Shown: positions 35,814-46,743 of the stretch, one piece after another | Layout of the letters: every line of letters starts with the position of its first letter | How positions within the stretch are numbered: position 1 is the stretch's first letter | Assembly: GCA_036971615.1 (NCBI GenBank) | Contig: JAYKKR010000009.1 | Location: 1,240,001 to 1,304,000, forward strand | Length of the DNA: 64,000 bases | Direction of reading: 5' to 3' | From: Amyloporia xantha | Taxonomy: Eukaryota; Basidiomycota; Agaricomycetes; Polyporales; Adustoporiaceae | The notes under the pieces: generated by a model | What the model was told of the DNA's origin: nothing | The model's input: only the letters and a program-made list of their open reading frames with translations | Database searches by the model: none | Position numbers and translations under genes: made by a program

Positions 35814-36820
35814 GGTGGCTGGAGGAATGATGGGAAGGGAGGAGGGTCTTTGTGGAGGGACAAGGAGGACGCCAACGGCTTGTGTCCAAGTTGGTTATGG
35901 GCCGCATCTGCAGGCGCCCATAATGAGGGGAATCTGAGATGGGACTTATCTCCACGTGACCGTCTCCCGGTCTCCGTTGAAGGCCAGCCAGTGGCAGCCA
36001 CCGCCAGCCACAGCGATGCGTCCAGCCTCTGGTGAACGCGGCTTTCTCCTCAACTCTCTCCAGAACGAGAGCCGCACCGTGTGTGTTCCCACGACCGCCC
36101 TTCCTGCCAGCCTCGTTGCTTCGTAACGTTGTCGCTCCCCCTCTTCTTTCTCGCACGCGTATCCCATGACCAGCGCGTCCGTCCCATTCCTTTGCCTTTC
36201 GCATTCAACCTTCCGCTAGCGCGGACCCTGCCTGCCCAACTGTCCCGCATCACCACCCAATCAGCACCCGCCGATCGCGCGTCTCTGTGCTAATTCCCGA
36301 CCCGGAGTGTCGGCTGTGCCTAGCCTTATTTGGCATAGGCCGTGCCATCATCAGGCCTTCGAAATTAGCACTCCAGGTGTCGTTATCAAACCTTGTTGCT
36401 CGCCGTTACACGAGGCTCTCCCCCTGCGACCATCGTCACTCGATCCGCTCCCGCCAGCCCCCTCCCCTTGCGCCCTCCTATTTCATCTGTATCCGCCTGC
36501 TCGGCCCCGGATCCTCAGAGCGCGGACCCTGCCAAGTGCGCGCCTGGGGGTGTACCACAGGGGCCTCCCCTTCGTATCCATCAAGCAGCTGCCGCCTGCT
36601 GTGCCTTCGCAACGCCGCCATCAGAGCGAGAAGGTCAGCCGATCCACCTGGTTCCACCTTCATGCACAGGGTCGACCCGCCCGCCCCCCGGCCTTCTCGT
36701 GATATCTACACATCTATCCATTCTCGGGCATCTTCCGCGATCGCTCTTTCGCGTGCATACCAACCCGCCCTGGCCGCCGCACCACCTCCTCCACCAGGAC
36801 CCCCGAATATGAGGGAGGAT
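35814..36820. other. Upstream region of Pps1 gene, then C-rich tract
   Basis: The first few hundred bases are probably the promoter and 5' UTR of the Pps1-type gene. From about 36180 to 36820 the plus strand is C-rich with long Pro/Ser-rich open frames in several frames; this looks like composition, not coding. Confidence 0.45.
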
Positions 36821-37690
36821 GCCTCATGGCCTGTACGGACAAATTTGTCCGTTTCGGAGGCCTGAGGCGTGATTATTTCCGGACAAATCAGGGGGTCCGG
36901 GGTATATGGGTATGAGGAACTTGCCGGACAAATCCAACCAGACTATCGGGAGGTCTGATCCCTGTACGGACAGATGGCGGAGCGACCCATGCAGATATAA
37001 CTAATGTAGCAGATGCATGTCCAATTTTTGCTAACATGACAGAGGTTCCCGGATAGCCTTGCACTCAGCCACAGTTAGCCTTGCCAAATTTGAGAAGGCT
37101 GCTCAATTCTGATGCTTAGAAAGCACTCACTGGCGTCACACTCTAGCTGCGTCTAGTCACTCGCTTGTTTATTCTGTGCAGACACGGCTGAATCCGAGCG
37201 CGCCACTTCAGCCACCCCAAATTACCCGCCGAGTGTAAGTGTTCCACATCTCTTAGCTCTAGCATGTCCCGCATACAGCTGTTCTTCGATCTATTTACCT
37301 TATTTGGGGGATTCACATATTCCTCAATCCGATTCTTGCAACGCATTTGTGGGTCTCTCTCACACCTAACAGATGGAGAAACCCAGGCTGTTGATTGAGC
37401 AGTGCTGAAGACAGGCGAAGATAGTACTTATTCCTTGGTCCATCTTTCACCAGCACCTGAATTCGGCGATTTCTGGACGCCTGGTCCCGCGGTCCGGACA
37501 AATTGGCAGTCGTGGAGCCCTGATCCCAGCCCTGCTAAACAGCCCGGACAAATTGACGGCTGGCGTAGGCATGAGCCCAAACATACCCAAATCCCGGACA
37601 ATTTCAGCAAAAACAGCCGAAAGCCTGATTTTTTCCGGACATTTTGGCCAAATTCTTCGTAAGCGCCTGTGGACATTTTGGCCATATTTT
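36821..37690. repeat. Tract with scattered CCGGACAAAT motif and a 48-bp inverted repeat
   Basis: The motif CCGGACA(A/T)(A/T)T occurs at 36879, 36924, 37494, 37544, 37594 and 37635, with a variant at 36965. It starts with an inverted repeat at 36821-36868 whose core ACGGACAAATTTGTCCGT (36835-36852) is a perfect 18-bp palindrome of the motif, extended on both sides by GCCTCA...TGAGGC. This could be the subterminal repeat region of a decayed DNA transposon; no transposase was found. Confidence 0.7.
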
Positions 37691-37780
37691 GGGCCGTCGG
37701 GATCAGGCATTCCCTCCTATATTCAGGGGTCCTCCTCCACCTCTTCCATGCCACCTGGCGTCCCCGCCACGACGTCTCGT

Positions 37781-37809
37781 CGCGAATGTGATCTGCAGTC
37801 ACATTCGCG
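37781..37809. repeat. Perfect 11-bp inverted repeat with 7-nt loop
   Basis: CGCGAATGTGA at 37781-37791, loop TCTGCAG, TCACATTCGCG at 37799-37809. Confidence 0.95.
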
Positions 37810-40800
37810 TATTCTAACGCCACCGCGTTCCTGGTGCCGACGGAGGCTTCTGCGCTCGACCAGGTCATCTGTCTCTACCCTATATTCTGCTCCAGCGTAC
37901 CCTTCTCCTGGTGTGCCCCAAGCAGCTTTGGAACTCTTCTCACGACAGGGCCACCCGTCACATGCGAGAGGACAGGGAGCGGTGCACGTACGGTAGCTCG
38001 CCAGCCCATCCTGCACTGCAGCTGTACAACACCCGACGATAACGCGCGCAGTCAAGCCCCTCCTTCTACCCCACGATCTCGTTCACCGTGCCACAGGCCG
38101 CTGCTCGCCGCAATCGCTAGTCTCACGGGCATCACAGCAGCACCCTCTACTGTAAGCGCAAGAACACGCCGTCCATGTCAGGGAAAGTGCCTCCCTCTCG
38201 TGATAGCCTATGCTTACTCCAAGTAACGACCCTGCCGACCCGGAAGCCTGTTAATCGCTGATCATCACGTCACTGACGACTTTCATATTCGCCTCGCTCC
38301 GAAATGGAGACTCGGCCGCCTATCAAGGCATGGTGCACCCACGGCAGTGGAGCGCGCGACCTGGCCCAGCTGCCTGTGGGCTGTAGCTACCTGCCATCCT
38401 GGCAATGCCTGCATCCGGCTCTTTGGCCATCCCCGATACCGTATACGGGGACGGAGACAATCGTTCTCTGCTGCATCTGCATCTTTCAGTCTTCGGCTTC
38501 GGCTTCCCCTAGGCCTTCTACGTCGAATTCGGCAATTATACAGCGCATTATTCTGCCCACGTGAGGCGTGGCATGCGGTCAGTTACGCTCGAGATGGGCA
38601 AGACGAGGATACATAGAAGACCGCGCGGTATACGTACGTATATATGGATATGTGCGCTGGGCACCGATGTTCTCGCCAGCATTCGCGAGGCCATGACTTG
38701 CCCTTTACGGTGCGTATTGTAAGACTGTCCAAGTAGCGAAGTAGCGACGCAGACGACCGGGCTATGGCGATGCTTCTCCCGGGGCTTGCGAAAGTATGGA
38801 CATCCTTTGCATGGTTCCATCCATCAATGTATCACTCGTCGCTACAACTGTCGTAGGCTTCTCCAGGACAATGACAATGCTTGTTCCTATCCCCGGACCC
38901 CATGCAATGTCAAGCGATGTATCTTGGCACGGCCTAGCTACACACTGTGTAACGCGTCCAGCCCTTCATCGTATCAAATGCAATTAGCAACTATCTGGAT
39001 TCTAGACCATGGCATTCTGACTGAACGGTGAACAATGGAAAGACATCTCCAGCAGCGGGCTCACCACAGCCCGCCGCCGGCGGCTGACTGCACGGGTCCT
39101 CCCGTCGACGTCTGCAATTTGGCAAGTGATGTCCTATCAGGCTCTGGTGATCGGCAGGCTTTATCCGCCATCCACCGTTATCCGATACTGATATTCATTT
39201 TCGGACTTGTGCGCTTCGGACTTCGAGCTCAATTCGAGCTGGATCACATACCGAGAGTGCGTATGCGTACGCAAATGAGTCCTGAGCGGTGTCTCTGTAT
39301 CGCTATGTCCGGGTGCTCTGTGCCTTGTTCTGCGGTCAGGAATTTAGTGTTACATTCGTGGACGCTCCAAGATTAGGACACTTGTGCCGACTCTCAATTC
39401 GCCGAGACTCTCCGAGCAGTGGTTCTATCCCGGCCGCTTTTCATCTATCCTGAATATAGGTTCAGGCGTGTGGCATTGCAAGCATTACTTATTACTATCT
39501 GGTACGTGTTAATGGCGGTGCTTACCTTTGGGAAATGAAGGATAACCCCGGCGGATACTTCTCGAGCTCGGATACGCCCTCGCCTAATTCACGCCAGCTA
39601 TAAGTCGATTATCGCACTCCCTACAATATGGCCTGTTTGCCTCTGAAAGGTAAAGATGACCAGATGCCGCTCTATCGTGCAGACGCTGTCAATGGTGGGC
39701 GACGGGAGCTTGACACGACCCTAGATACTAATAATGGTTGACGGATCTTCGATCGCAGGTCGTCATCGACATCGTTAACAAGGTTGCATGCCTATGCGCC
39801 TCCATCCCTGATTTCTAAATGATGGTAGTAGATATCTGATGCTCTCCCTCCGAAGCCCTCCACCGGAAAGTCTCGATCCGAGCACATCGATCTGTCAGGA
39901 CTTTGGGATGCATGTATCATGTTTCTGGGGATCTTGTCATCAGTTTCCTGGGTCGCCGTTGCCACTCGACCTACTTCTGGTTCTCCTGGGTCCGCCCGCG
40001 CTGATTGACCGGCACGCGACAGTATTGCAATTGCGCGCGGCCGTCTGCTGCTGGTACCGCCTACTCCAGTCGTATCTCTCCAGCGCTTTCATTTCGAAGC
40101 CTGCCCATGTGCATCCGGGACCTGTCCATCGTCCACCGCATATATATGCGGTGCGTGGTTCTCGAAGCCGTCCAGGGCCTTGTCCATCGCAATCACACGC
40201 TCACATGTACAACCTCTTCTCGCCCCTACCCGTTGTTACAACACCCGCTGCCAGGTCCCCGCTGTCCATGGCCAATATCCCCAGATCTGCCCCCATGCTC
40301 CCCCCGCGATTCTCGACCGGGCCCGGCCGCCAAGCGGCGAGTTAACCCGGGCGGTGAGTGCGACCGGGGTCGATGCTATCGCCGATCTGGATTCGGATCC
40401 GTGCATGGAGGCTTTAAACACTGTGGATGCGCCTCGTTCTGCCTACGCTCGTCTCGGTCCAGCGAGGTCTCTCTCTGTGCTTGTACATCGATTCCAGGAT
40501 GTGTCATCACCGTTCTCGTGTCTCATGCTGCCCGGGATACGCGTGATGCCATCGATAGATGGACTTGGGTCTTCTCCCTGCTGTGTATGTTCGCCTCCAA
40601 CCTTGTCGTGAGGATAGATATAATTTTCCAAAGGAGTTGTGCTGGACTTCATGATGCAGGAGCCAGGCTGGATGCAGTTTGATATTCCCGCGTGAATGCC
40701 ATGGACATTCTGGTGTTCTGGCTCTTCATGGAGGTGCGTGCTCACATTGCAGGTCGCGTCCACCTGTATGTACGAGTCATGTATAATACTCCAAGACCGC

Positions 40801-41000
40801 ATTACACATTATATTCTGTATGAGATTCGATTAGTGGTAGACTGGAATTCAGCATTCCCTGTTTTACTGTTGCGTCAACTCGTGTTGTCCGTGTGAACAT
40901 CACATCGGCAATATGTATACAACCTGAGGGAACTACAATGACGAAACGTCCATTGAGAATCACCTTTCCATCCCCTACCGATCACCGGGTGTAGCTGAAG
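37810..41000. other. Gene-poor stretch
   Basis: No supported gene was found in 3.2 kb. The longest open frames (39839-40345, 40005-40682, both plus) overlap in different frames, have no family features and no sensible splice partners. A 20-bp perfect palindrome lies at 40134-40153. Confidence 0.5.
40134..40153. repeat. Perfect 20-bp palindrome
   Basis: CACCGCATATATATGCGGTG equals its own reverse complement. Confidence 0.97.
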
Positions 41001-42090
41001 GTATGCAGATTGGACTAGAAGGCTTGAACCACCGCTCGTCGAATCGCCTCCAGCCACTTCCCCGCATGCCATCATACGGAGATGATCAATAGCCTCACCC
41101 TGAGGCTTCCATTTTCGCTGACAGCGAAAGCTTGAGGCGCCACTCTCCGACTATGTCTGAGGTCTTGCAGATGTTGTCGATCTACCAAGAGACACCGGAA
41201 TAGTCGAATACATTTAGGCGCCTAATGGGTCGGCCAGCTGCTTTCTTGAAAGCCCCTTTCCATCGGGTTCATGATTATACCAGTATGGCGCCAGTAGTTG
41301 ATGGCTAGCTCGCTCGGGCCGCCAGAGATGCCAAATAGTATCGAGAAGTACATAAACCTTCAAGCCGGTCACGATGGCGTGCAGTGAGCATATGTTGAAG
41401 AAGATGGGGTCTCCGTTGGGTGTGATTTCTTGGATCCGACGATCTGCAACACTTGTTACAAGTCGTGGCGCTAGCGATAGAAGGCGTCCAGAACAGGGGC
41501 TCCTGAATGTGTCAATTTGATCATGTCAATATGGCGCGTCGGACGTGCAGGGAAGGGGGAGGAGGAGGAGGCGGGACACCGAGGTCGCCGCGCAGCCGAA
41601 GCTGAATGAGTTCGAGAAAGGCCAAGCGGGGGCAGACGATTGACGAAGAGACCAGCTCCCTCACGGAGGACAAGGCCGTAGCCGAGTAGGACAGAGCAGG
41701 AAAAGAGAGCATCGACGGTTTATTGCACCACTGTCAACTGCGAACTCATGCTATCGACCGTGTTCGATACCAGCGAACACGAGAGAGGAGTTCATGCGGA
41801 TTATGCGCCAGCATAGCATGTGAGCAGAAAGCACTCGTACGCGTATGACGGCAGCGACCTAGGGTTCTTCCGGTCAAGAGGATCTAAGCCATTCAGGTGG
41901 TTAGACGGATCTCTGATGATATGGAACAACAGGGATGTCTGCACATTCAGGGCGAGATATGACTGTATTTCAGACAGTGGAGTTGGATCTGGGCAGACAG
42001 ATATGCATTGGGCGAGTCCAGAAGGCGGAGCTCACACATACGGCAGTAAGAGCGTCCGGGAATGAAGTAATGTTAGAAATCTGTTTTCTC
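41000..42090 (-). pseudogene. F-box gene relic
   Basis: The minus strand at 41712-41521 reads SVRELVSSSIVCPRLAFLELIQLRL then a proline run, matching SVGDLVAFINLSTCLVFLELIGLDL of the gene at 43.0-44.4 kb and SVRELVAFVNHLPLLLLLELINLEL of the gene at 57.3 kb. At 41800-42060 the DNA also matches 43770-44060 (for example gatgcgccagcgtgccatg-like and cagaaggc-gagct-like blocks) but stops and gaps break all frames. So this is a dead tandem copy of the neighbouring F-box gene. Confidence 0.7.
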
Positions 42091-42972
42091 CTGTTTCATT
42101 CGAGCGGAGGTGTCCAGCCAGCGGCCAGATCGTGCTAGCCTTCTGTCGCGGAAAACAGTCAGTCGTGTATCCCCGTGGACCGATAGGGCTTCAATCAGTG
42201 GAGTCGATAGTCACTATTGCCAGTGCCGGCGTCTGCATTTGCAGTGGTGCACTCGGGATGCATTACCTTCGAGAAATGGTACTTTTTCGCAAGATGAGGA
42301 CCAGGATATCCTCCTGTAAATCGCGATTAGAGCTATATGGTGCCGGCCTTGCGGCGGATCTGCAGAGGCGCGATGACCATCTAGAATTGCGCAGAGGCAC
42401 CGCTGGAGACTGTAATAGAGATCCATGAAATCTGTGATTGACTCAGCCAGTGCAGCTAGGGGTGCTTGGATAGAAAGTCACAGTTCACGGTCAGATCCGA
42501 CGTAGAAGCCTGGAACTTCAACAAGGTTAAGAATGGAAGATAGTATGTACCAGTGTGCGTCCGAGTCAGAACAATTGGATGACCGATAGAAGTCGACCTA
42601 ATTGTAGCTGTCCAAATCACAGCCTGAAGGAAGTCGTTGGAAGAACAGACAGAGACAACTGCGTGCAGCACACTGAACATTTGAACTAGTTCACAGTGAC
42701 TGACAAGTTGAACGATGGCTGAGAATGTGACAATATTGATGGTCCTCGAGACAGATCGGGAAGCGAACTGTGGACGATAACTTGATTACATTTCCGAGTC
42801 CCATATATATGGCCATGGCTATTACAACAATAACGCATATACACCTTGCACAGTCATCACGTACAGGTTCGAGTCTAGAGAAAGACACAAGAATGTAGCG
42901 CAGTTCACAGATCGCCTGTGAACAGCGAGCTGACAAGAACCAGCCCACCTTGCGCTCTCCTGCTTATATTCA
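42091..42972. other. Region between F-box relic and F-box gene
   Basis: No supported gene in 0.9 kb. A GGTTCGAGTCT word at 42867-42877 resembles a tRNA B box but no cloverleaf could be built. Confidence 0.4.
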
Positions 42973-44368
42973 TCAAGTCCAGCTGAAGACATTTACGTGG
43001 GACTCAAACCAACGCCTGCCGTCTTCCGATAGCTCTCCGCACCTTGCCACACAGAGCTCCTCTATAGTGGCAACATTGAAGCTTGGATCGTTGCTGGTAG
43101 CAAATACTTCACGGGCCTTCAGACGAGTAAGGACGACCGCCCGCAGCAGGTGAACCGAGATTTGGGGAGAATCAGATATATGGAGATGCCTGAGGTTGGG
43201 CCAGATCCACCGGCTGTCGAAGGGGACTAGGTCTGCCGGTAACGGAGTAAATAATGCCACTGCCTGTGGAAATTCAATGCAGTTGTTGATGGTGAGCTTA
43301 TTACCTGCAGAAATGACCAAAGTCGACACGAGGTCCCTCAGGACTCCTATGTCGGTCAAGATAACGTGTGACGACGACACTACGAAATCAACCTCGTCTC
43401 TTTGGATGACAATACAAGATCTCTTAAATTCCACGATTTGTGCCACTTCTCCATGGCGATACCGGTAGAATGCAATCAGGAAAACCGAGCTAGTATCCGT
43501 GAATATGACCGTTTCAATGAGGCGTGCTGGTTTTGCGAGGGCCGGTGGGCCATCGCCGCAAGGCAGATCGAGTCCGATGAGTTCAAGAAACACCAAGCAC
43601 GTCGAGAGGTTGATGAAAGCGACTAAATCTCCCACAGATAGCCAAGTTCCCTTTGAGCCAGGAGCAGAGGCAGAAAGTGTTAATCGAGTCAGAGAAGGAA
43701 GCGTCGGCTGTCGGCTGTGATCTAAACCAATGCGAGGGAGCATGAGCGAGGTTGTCTGGCGAACACTGATACGGAGGATGCGCCAGCGTGCCATGTGGGG
43801 ATATAGCAATTTCATAACGGCAGCAACACGCTGTGCTTCAAAGGAATCCGAGCCATCTGTGCGATTGAATCGTCTGAGAATATGGACATCGATTGGACGC
43901 TGTCCCGAGAAAGCCAGGAACGATCGTATTGTGGACAATGGAGTGAAAGGCTGGTCGACAAAGATGACCAGACAAGTCCAGAAGGCAGAGACAGAAGACA
44001 AGATGCTTCTCCATGAGACGCAAACGGAAGCAAGAGCCTCAGGGAATGAGGTGGCAGTAAATGGGTCCTCTTCTAGCGAAATTGAGCTCAATGCCGTGTC
44101 GCTATGTTCGTCGCTGGCGGTCCGCCAGTGGGGAAGGTGCACTTATCATCGAAGACTGACAATGTGCCATCGTGACCTCCATATTCTCTGCATCCATATC
44201 CACATCTAAATCCGGCCCTGGGTTCGAGTCTTGCCCAACGGGGACATGGTAGTGAGACACTCGGTTTACCTCTTCAAAGATCAGTATCAGAACGTCTGCA
44301 GGTACGTCGTTAATAAAGACGCGAGGGCCTGTCTGCGAAAACACGGGGACATTATCGCGGTGATCCAT
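42973..44368 (-). CDS. F-box protein (family of 57.3 kb paralogue), frame change near 44.12 kb
   Basis: Starts at ATG 44368 (MDHRDNVPVF) with the F-box-type segment FINDVPADVLILIFEEVNR, then an acidic linker, then in another frame from about 44125 the conserved EDPFTATSFPEALASVCVSW, RPIDVHILRRFNRTDG, MKLLYPHMARWRILRISVR, LSVGDLVAFINLSTCLVFLEL, ending FESHVNVFSWT at 42973. The intact paralogue at 57269-58783 covers the same path in one exon, so here the frame change at 44105-44145 is either a small intron (a candidate of 43 nt has the weak donor GTCTTC and acceptor CGCCAG) or a frameshift in the poorly conserved linker. Everything before and after is open. Confidence 0.7.
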
Positions 44369-45511
44369 GTGGATGCGTGAAAAAGACGCTGCGAAGTGTG
44401 CTCGCACAATCATTTAATAGTTCAGTGAACGGAAGCAGAGACGTACTTTGGAGAAGGATCAGACGTAAGAGCTGTGAGAAAGAGCCCCTTGCTGTGGCAC
44501 TGTACAATGACCCTCACGATGCTCAGGGGCGATAATGTGACACTTACAGATCCTGACACAGAGATAATGTAAGCATCAGTGTACTCATTCCTTTGTTCTG
44601 ATATGGGCATCCGTCCACCCACGTCCGACACGAAATAATGGTCATCAGACCGCAGGAGCCATCGGTCTATCTCACACCAGGCGAATGCAAGATAGCATCC
44701 TTCTGGATCAAATGACAATTAGCGGTTGAGCTCTGAATATCCACTTATCCGAATCACAGGGAAGCCATGTATTCTGAGCTTACGAAGTGAGTCGAAGGAG
44801 CGCATCTATCACCAACCTTGGTGCACAAACTGATGCATCCGATGGTTGCGAGTCTTGGACGGGCCGAACCTAGTTCAAATCACGTCACGTCGTCGATAAG
44901 TTTCGAACGTGGTAAATTTTGGGCACCGTTGTCTGGTGTCTGCGCAAGTGACCGGTCAGTCCTAGACCAAAACCTGTGTGCGTTGTGAGCTTCGCGTGTA
45001 TACTGAAGAAAGTGCGAAAGGGGGCAAAAATTTGGGGCAGAGCGCAATGGAAACGATCATTATCAAGTTGAAGAGAGGGGTTCTACATGGAAGTAATAGT
45101 ACAGTCAAGACATACGGTGGAATATGGAAACATTCGAGATAGAAAAAATACAGTGTTGCATGACGAATTGTGTAGGAAAGATATCGCATGTGAACAAGTA
45201 TGAGTGAACGAAGATGTAACGTGCTGAACGTTCAACGCTTGCAAATTACTGAAAAAGAGGGGCCGGAATCAATGTCGCACCGACAGGGAACTTTGAAACT
45301 TTGAAACAACTTCAAAATATGCCTCCCACTGGACATCACTCCCACCACCGCTGAATCTGAGCAGTCTTGCAGGCTGTCATGATTCATGTCACTTAGAATG
45401 ATGAACATACACATAGAAACATACCAATAAACAAAGAACACCAGAGCTACAGCCACGATCAACCAAGTCCATCAGATGCTCCAGACAAAGGAGGCCATGA
45501 TCATGTCTTAT
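44369..45511. other. Intergenic region
   Basis: No supported gene. A 98-codon minus-strand open frame at 44422-44718 (MSFDPEGCYLAFAWCEID) is not linked to any family and is left out. Confidence 0.4.
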
Positions 45512-46240
45512 TCATTCGTTGAAGCTTGAGATGTCAAATCCCTTCCAGATAACCGGAATCCAGGCAAACAGCAGTCGAAAATGGAGGATTGTGGCCGCGA
45601 TTTGTCCGCCTAAAGAAGCGTCCTGTGCAGCTCGATGGTAAAAGTGGTCGAACGCGTGCCCCGCAAGGAACACCATCACAGGACCGAGGAGTATTCCCAG
45701 ACGAGCGGTGTGCGCCGCGTCGGCCAAGAGCGACCTACACAATGAATGATAGGTGTACAGGCGTCGAGTCGGAGAGCGCAAGTCGTGCTTCCACACCCGG
45801 TAGAAGCCTATCACAGTGAGCGTGTATGGAACGGAATATATGGTGGCGCTGACGCCGCCAAGGATGAGAGCGGCGAAGATTGGGTGATAAAAGCTATACA
45901 TAGGGCCAGCAATGGTCGCTATCGTCTGCATGTTCAAATAGATCGCCATGAAGCAGACAAAGAGGAAAATGAGTGCAAAGGCTATGCCCCTAATGATGGA
46001 TCCAATCATGTGGGGCAAGTCGTAGACGTCTTTAATATGGGACGAATTCGAACCTCGGGGTCGATAGCAGAAGAGAATATGTTTTCCAACCTGTGCATTA
46101 TATTTCTATTAGTCACGACATCCCGAGCACTTGCACGGATGATAGAATGGTTTATCAGCGTCAACGCCCGATCACACACCTAGTTTGATGATGCAGAACA
46201 GCCTAGTGGCAGAGTCTTGTATAGTGGTTCATAAATCCGG
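45512..46240 (-). CDS. Multi-pass membrane protein of unknown function (5' end not fixed)
   Basis: The main exon runs from 46090 (acceptor tgcacag) to TGA at 45514-45512; with the exon before it (ending 46178, donor GTGTGA) the protein reads TRLFCIIKLG-VGKHILFCYRPRGS...DLPHMIGS. At least four hydrophobic helices follow: GIAFALIFLFVCFMAIYLNM, GPMYSFYHPIFAALILGGVS, a segment around YTLTVIGFYRVW, and ARLGILLGPVMVFLAGHAF, with a last amphipathic helix LHFRLLFAWIPVIWKGFDI. The upstream start was not found; an ATG-led frame at 46427-46203 overlaps but in another frame. No family recognised. Confidence 0.6.
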
Positions 46241-46743
46241 TTTGTGTTGAACTTTCAGTCGATGTAAGAGAGGATGACATCTCAAATACGCTGTAAGGTA
46301 GCTCACAAGTCACCACGCTGTACTGACAGTTCTTCCGGCCGCGGGAGGCGGCTTGACGTAGGTGGTATCGTTGAGTAACTGAGTTGACAGAAAGCCCACC
46401 GTCGATTGGCATACGTCGGTCTTCCAACGAGTCCGTAATATCCCAGCGTCGGACGTGGGCGTCGGGGTGTAACTCTCAAGAAAAGCAAGTAACAGCGCGG
46501 CTGCTTGCAGCCTGCAGGGAAACTTGGACTATAAATACAACCCCTCGTGACTGCGTAAATACGTATACGAGGCCTATAAAGTAAAAGCCCAGGTTACACT
46601 AGACTCCTTGCCGTCCTACAACGTACAGTATGTGAGTACTCAATTCGTCTGTATGAGCACATATTGTCAAACCCCTATGCCCATGAAATCCCCCGCAGAT
46701 ACTTCATAGTGAGCGAAATAAAGTCCTGTGTCTATTCACGCCA
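46241..46743. other. Divergent intergenic region
   Basis: Between the membrane-protein gene (minus) and the O-fucosyltransferase-like gene (plus). A TATA-like word ctataaat lies at 46530-46537 on the plus strand, about 210 bp before the start codon. Confidence 0.45.

Noticed and set aside
36287..36865. Pro/Ser/Arg-rich open frame of 192 codons
   Set aside because: Three overlapping frames are equally open in this C-rich tract, so it reflects composition.
39839..40682. Two overlapping plus-strand open frames of 168 and 225 codons
   Set aside because: They overlap in different frames, have no recognisable domain, start context or splice partner.
42860..42885. GGTTCGAGTCT word resembling a tRNA B box
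   Set aside because: No matching A box at the right distance and no acceptor stem could be paired; the same holds for similar words near 44230 and 46050.
44422..44718. Minus-strand open frame of 98 codons upstream of the F-box gene
   Set aside because: No family, no splice link to the F-box gene, and the F-box start at 44368 is already supported by the paralogue.
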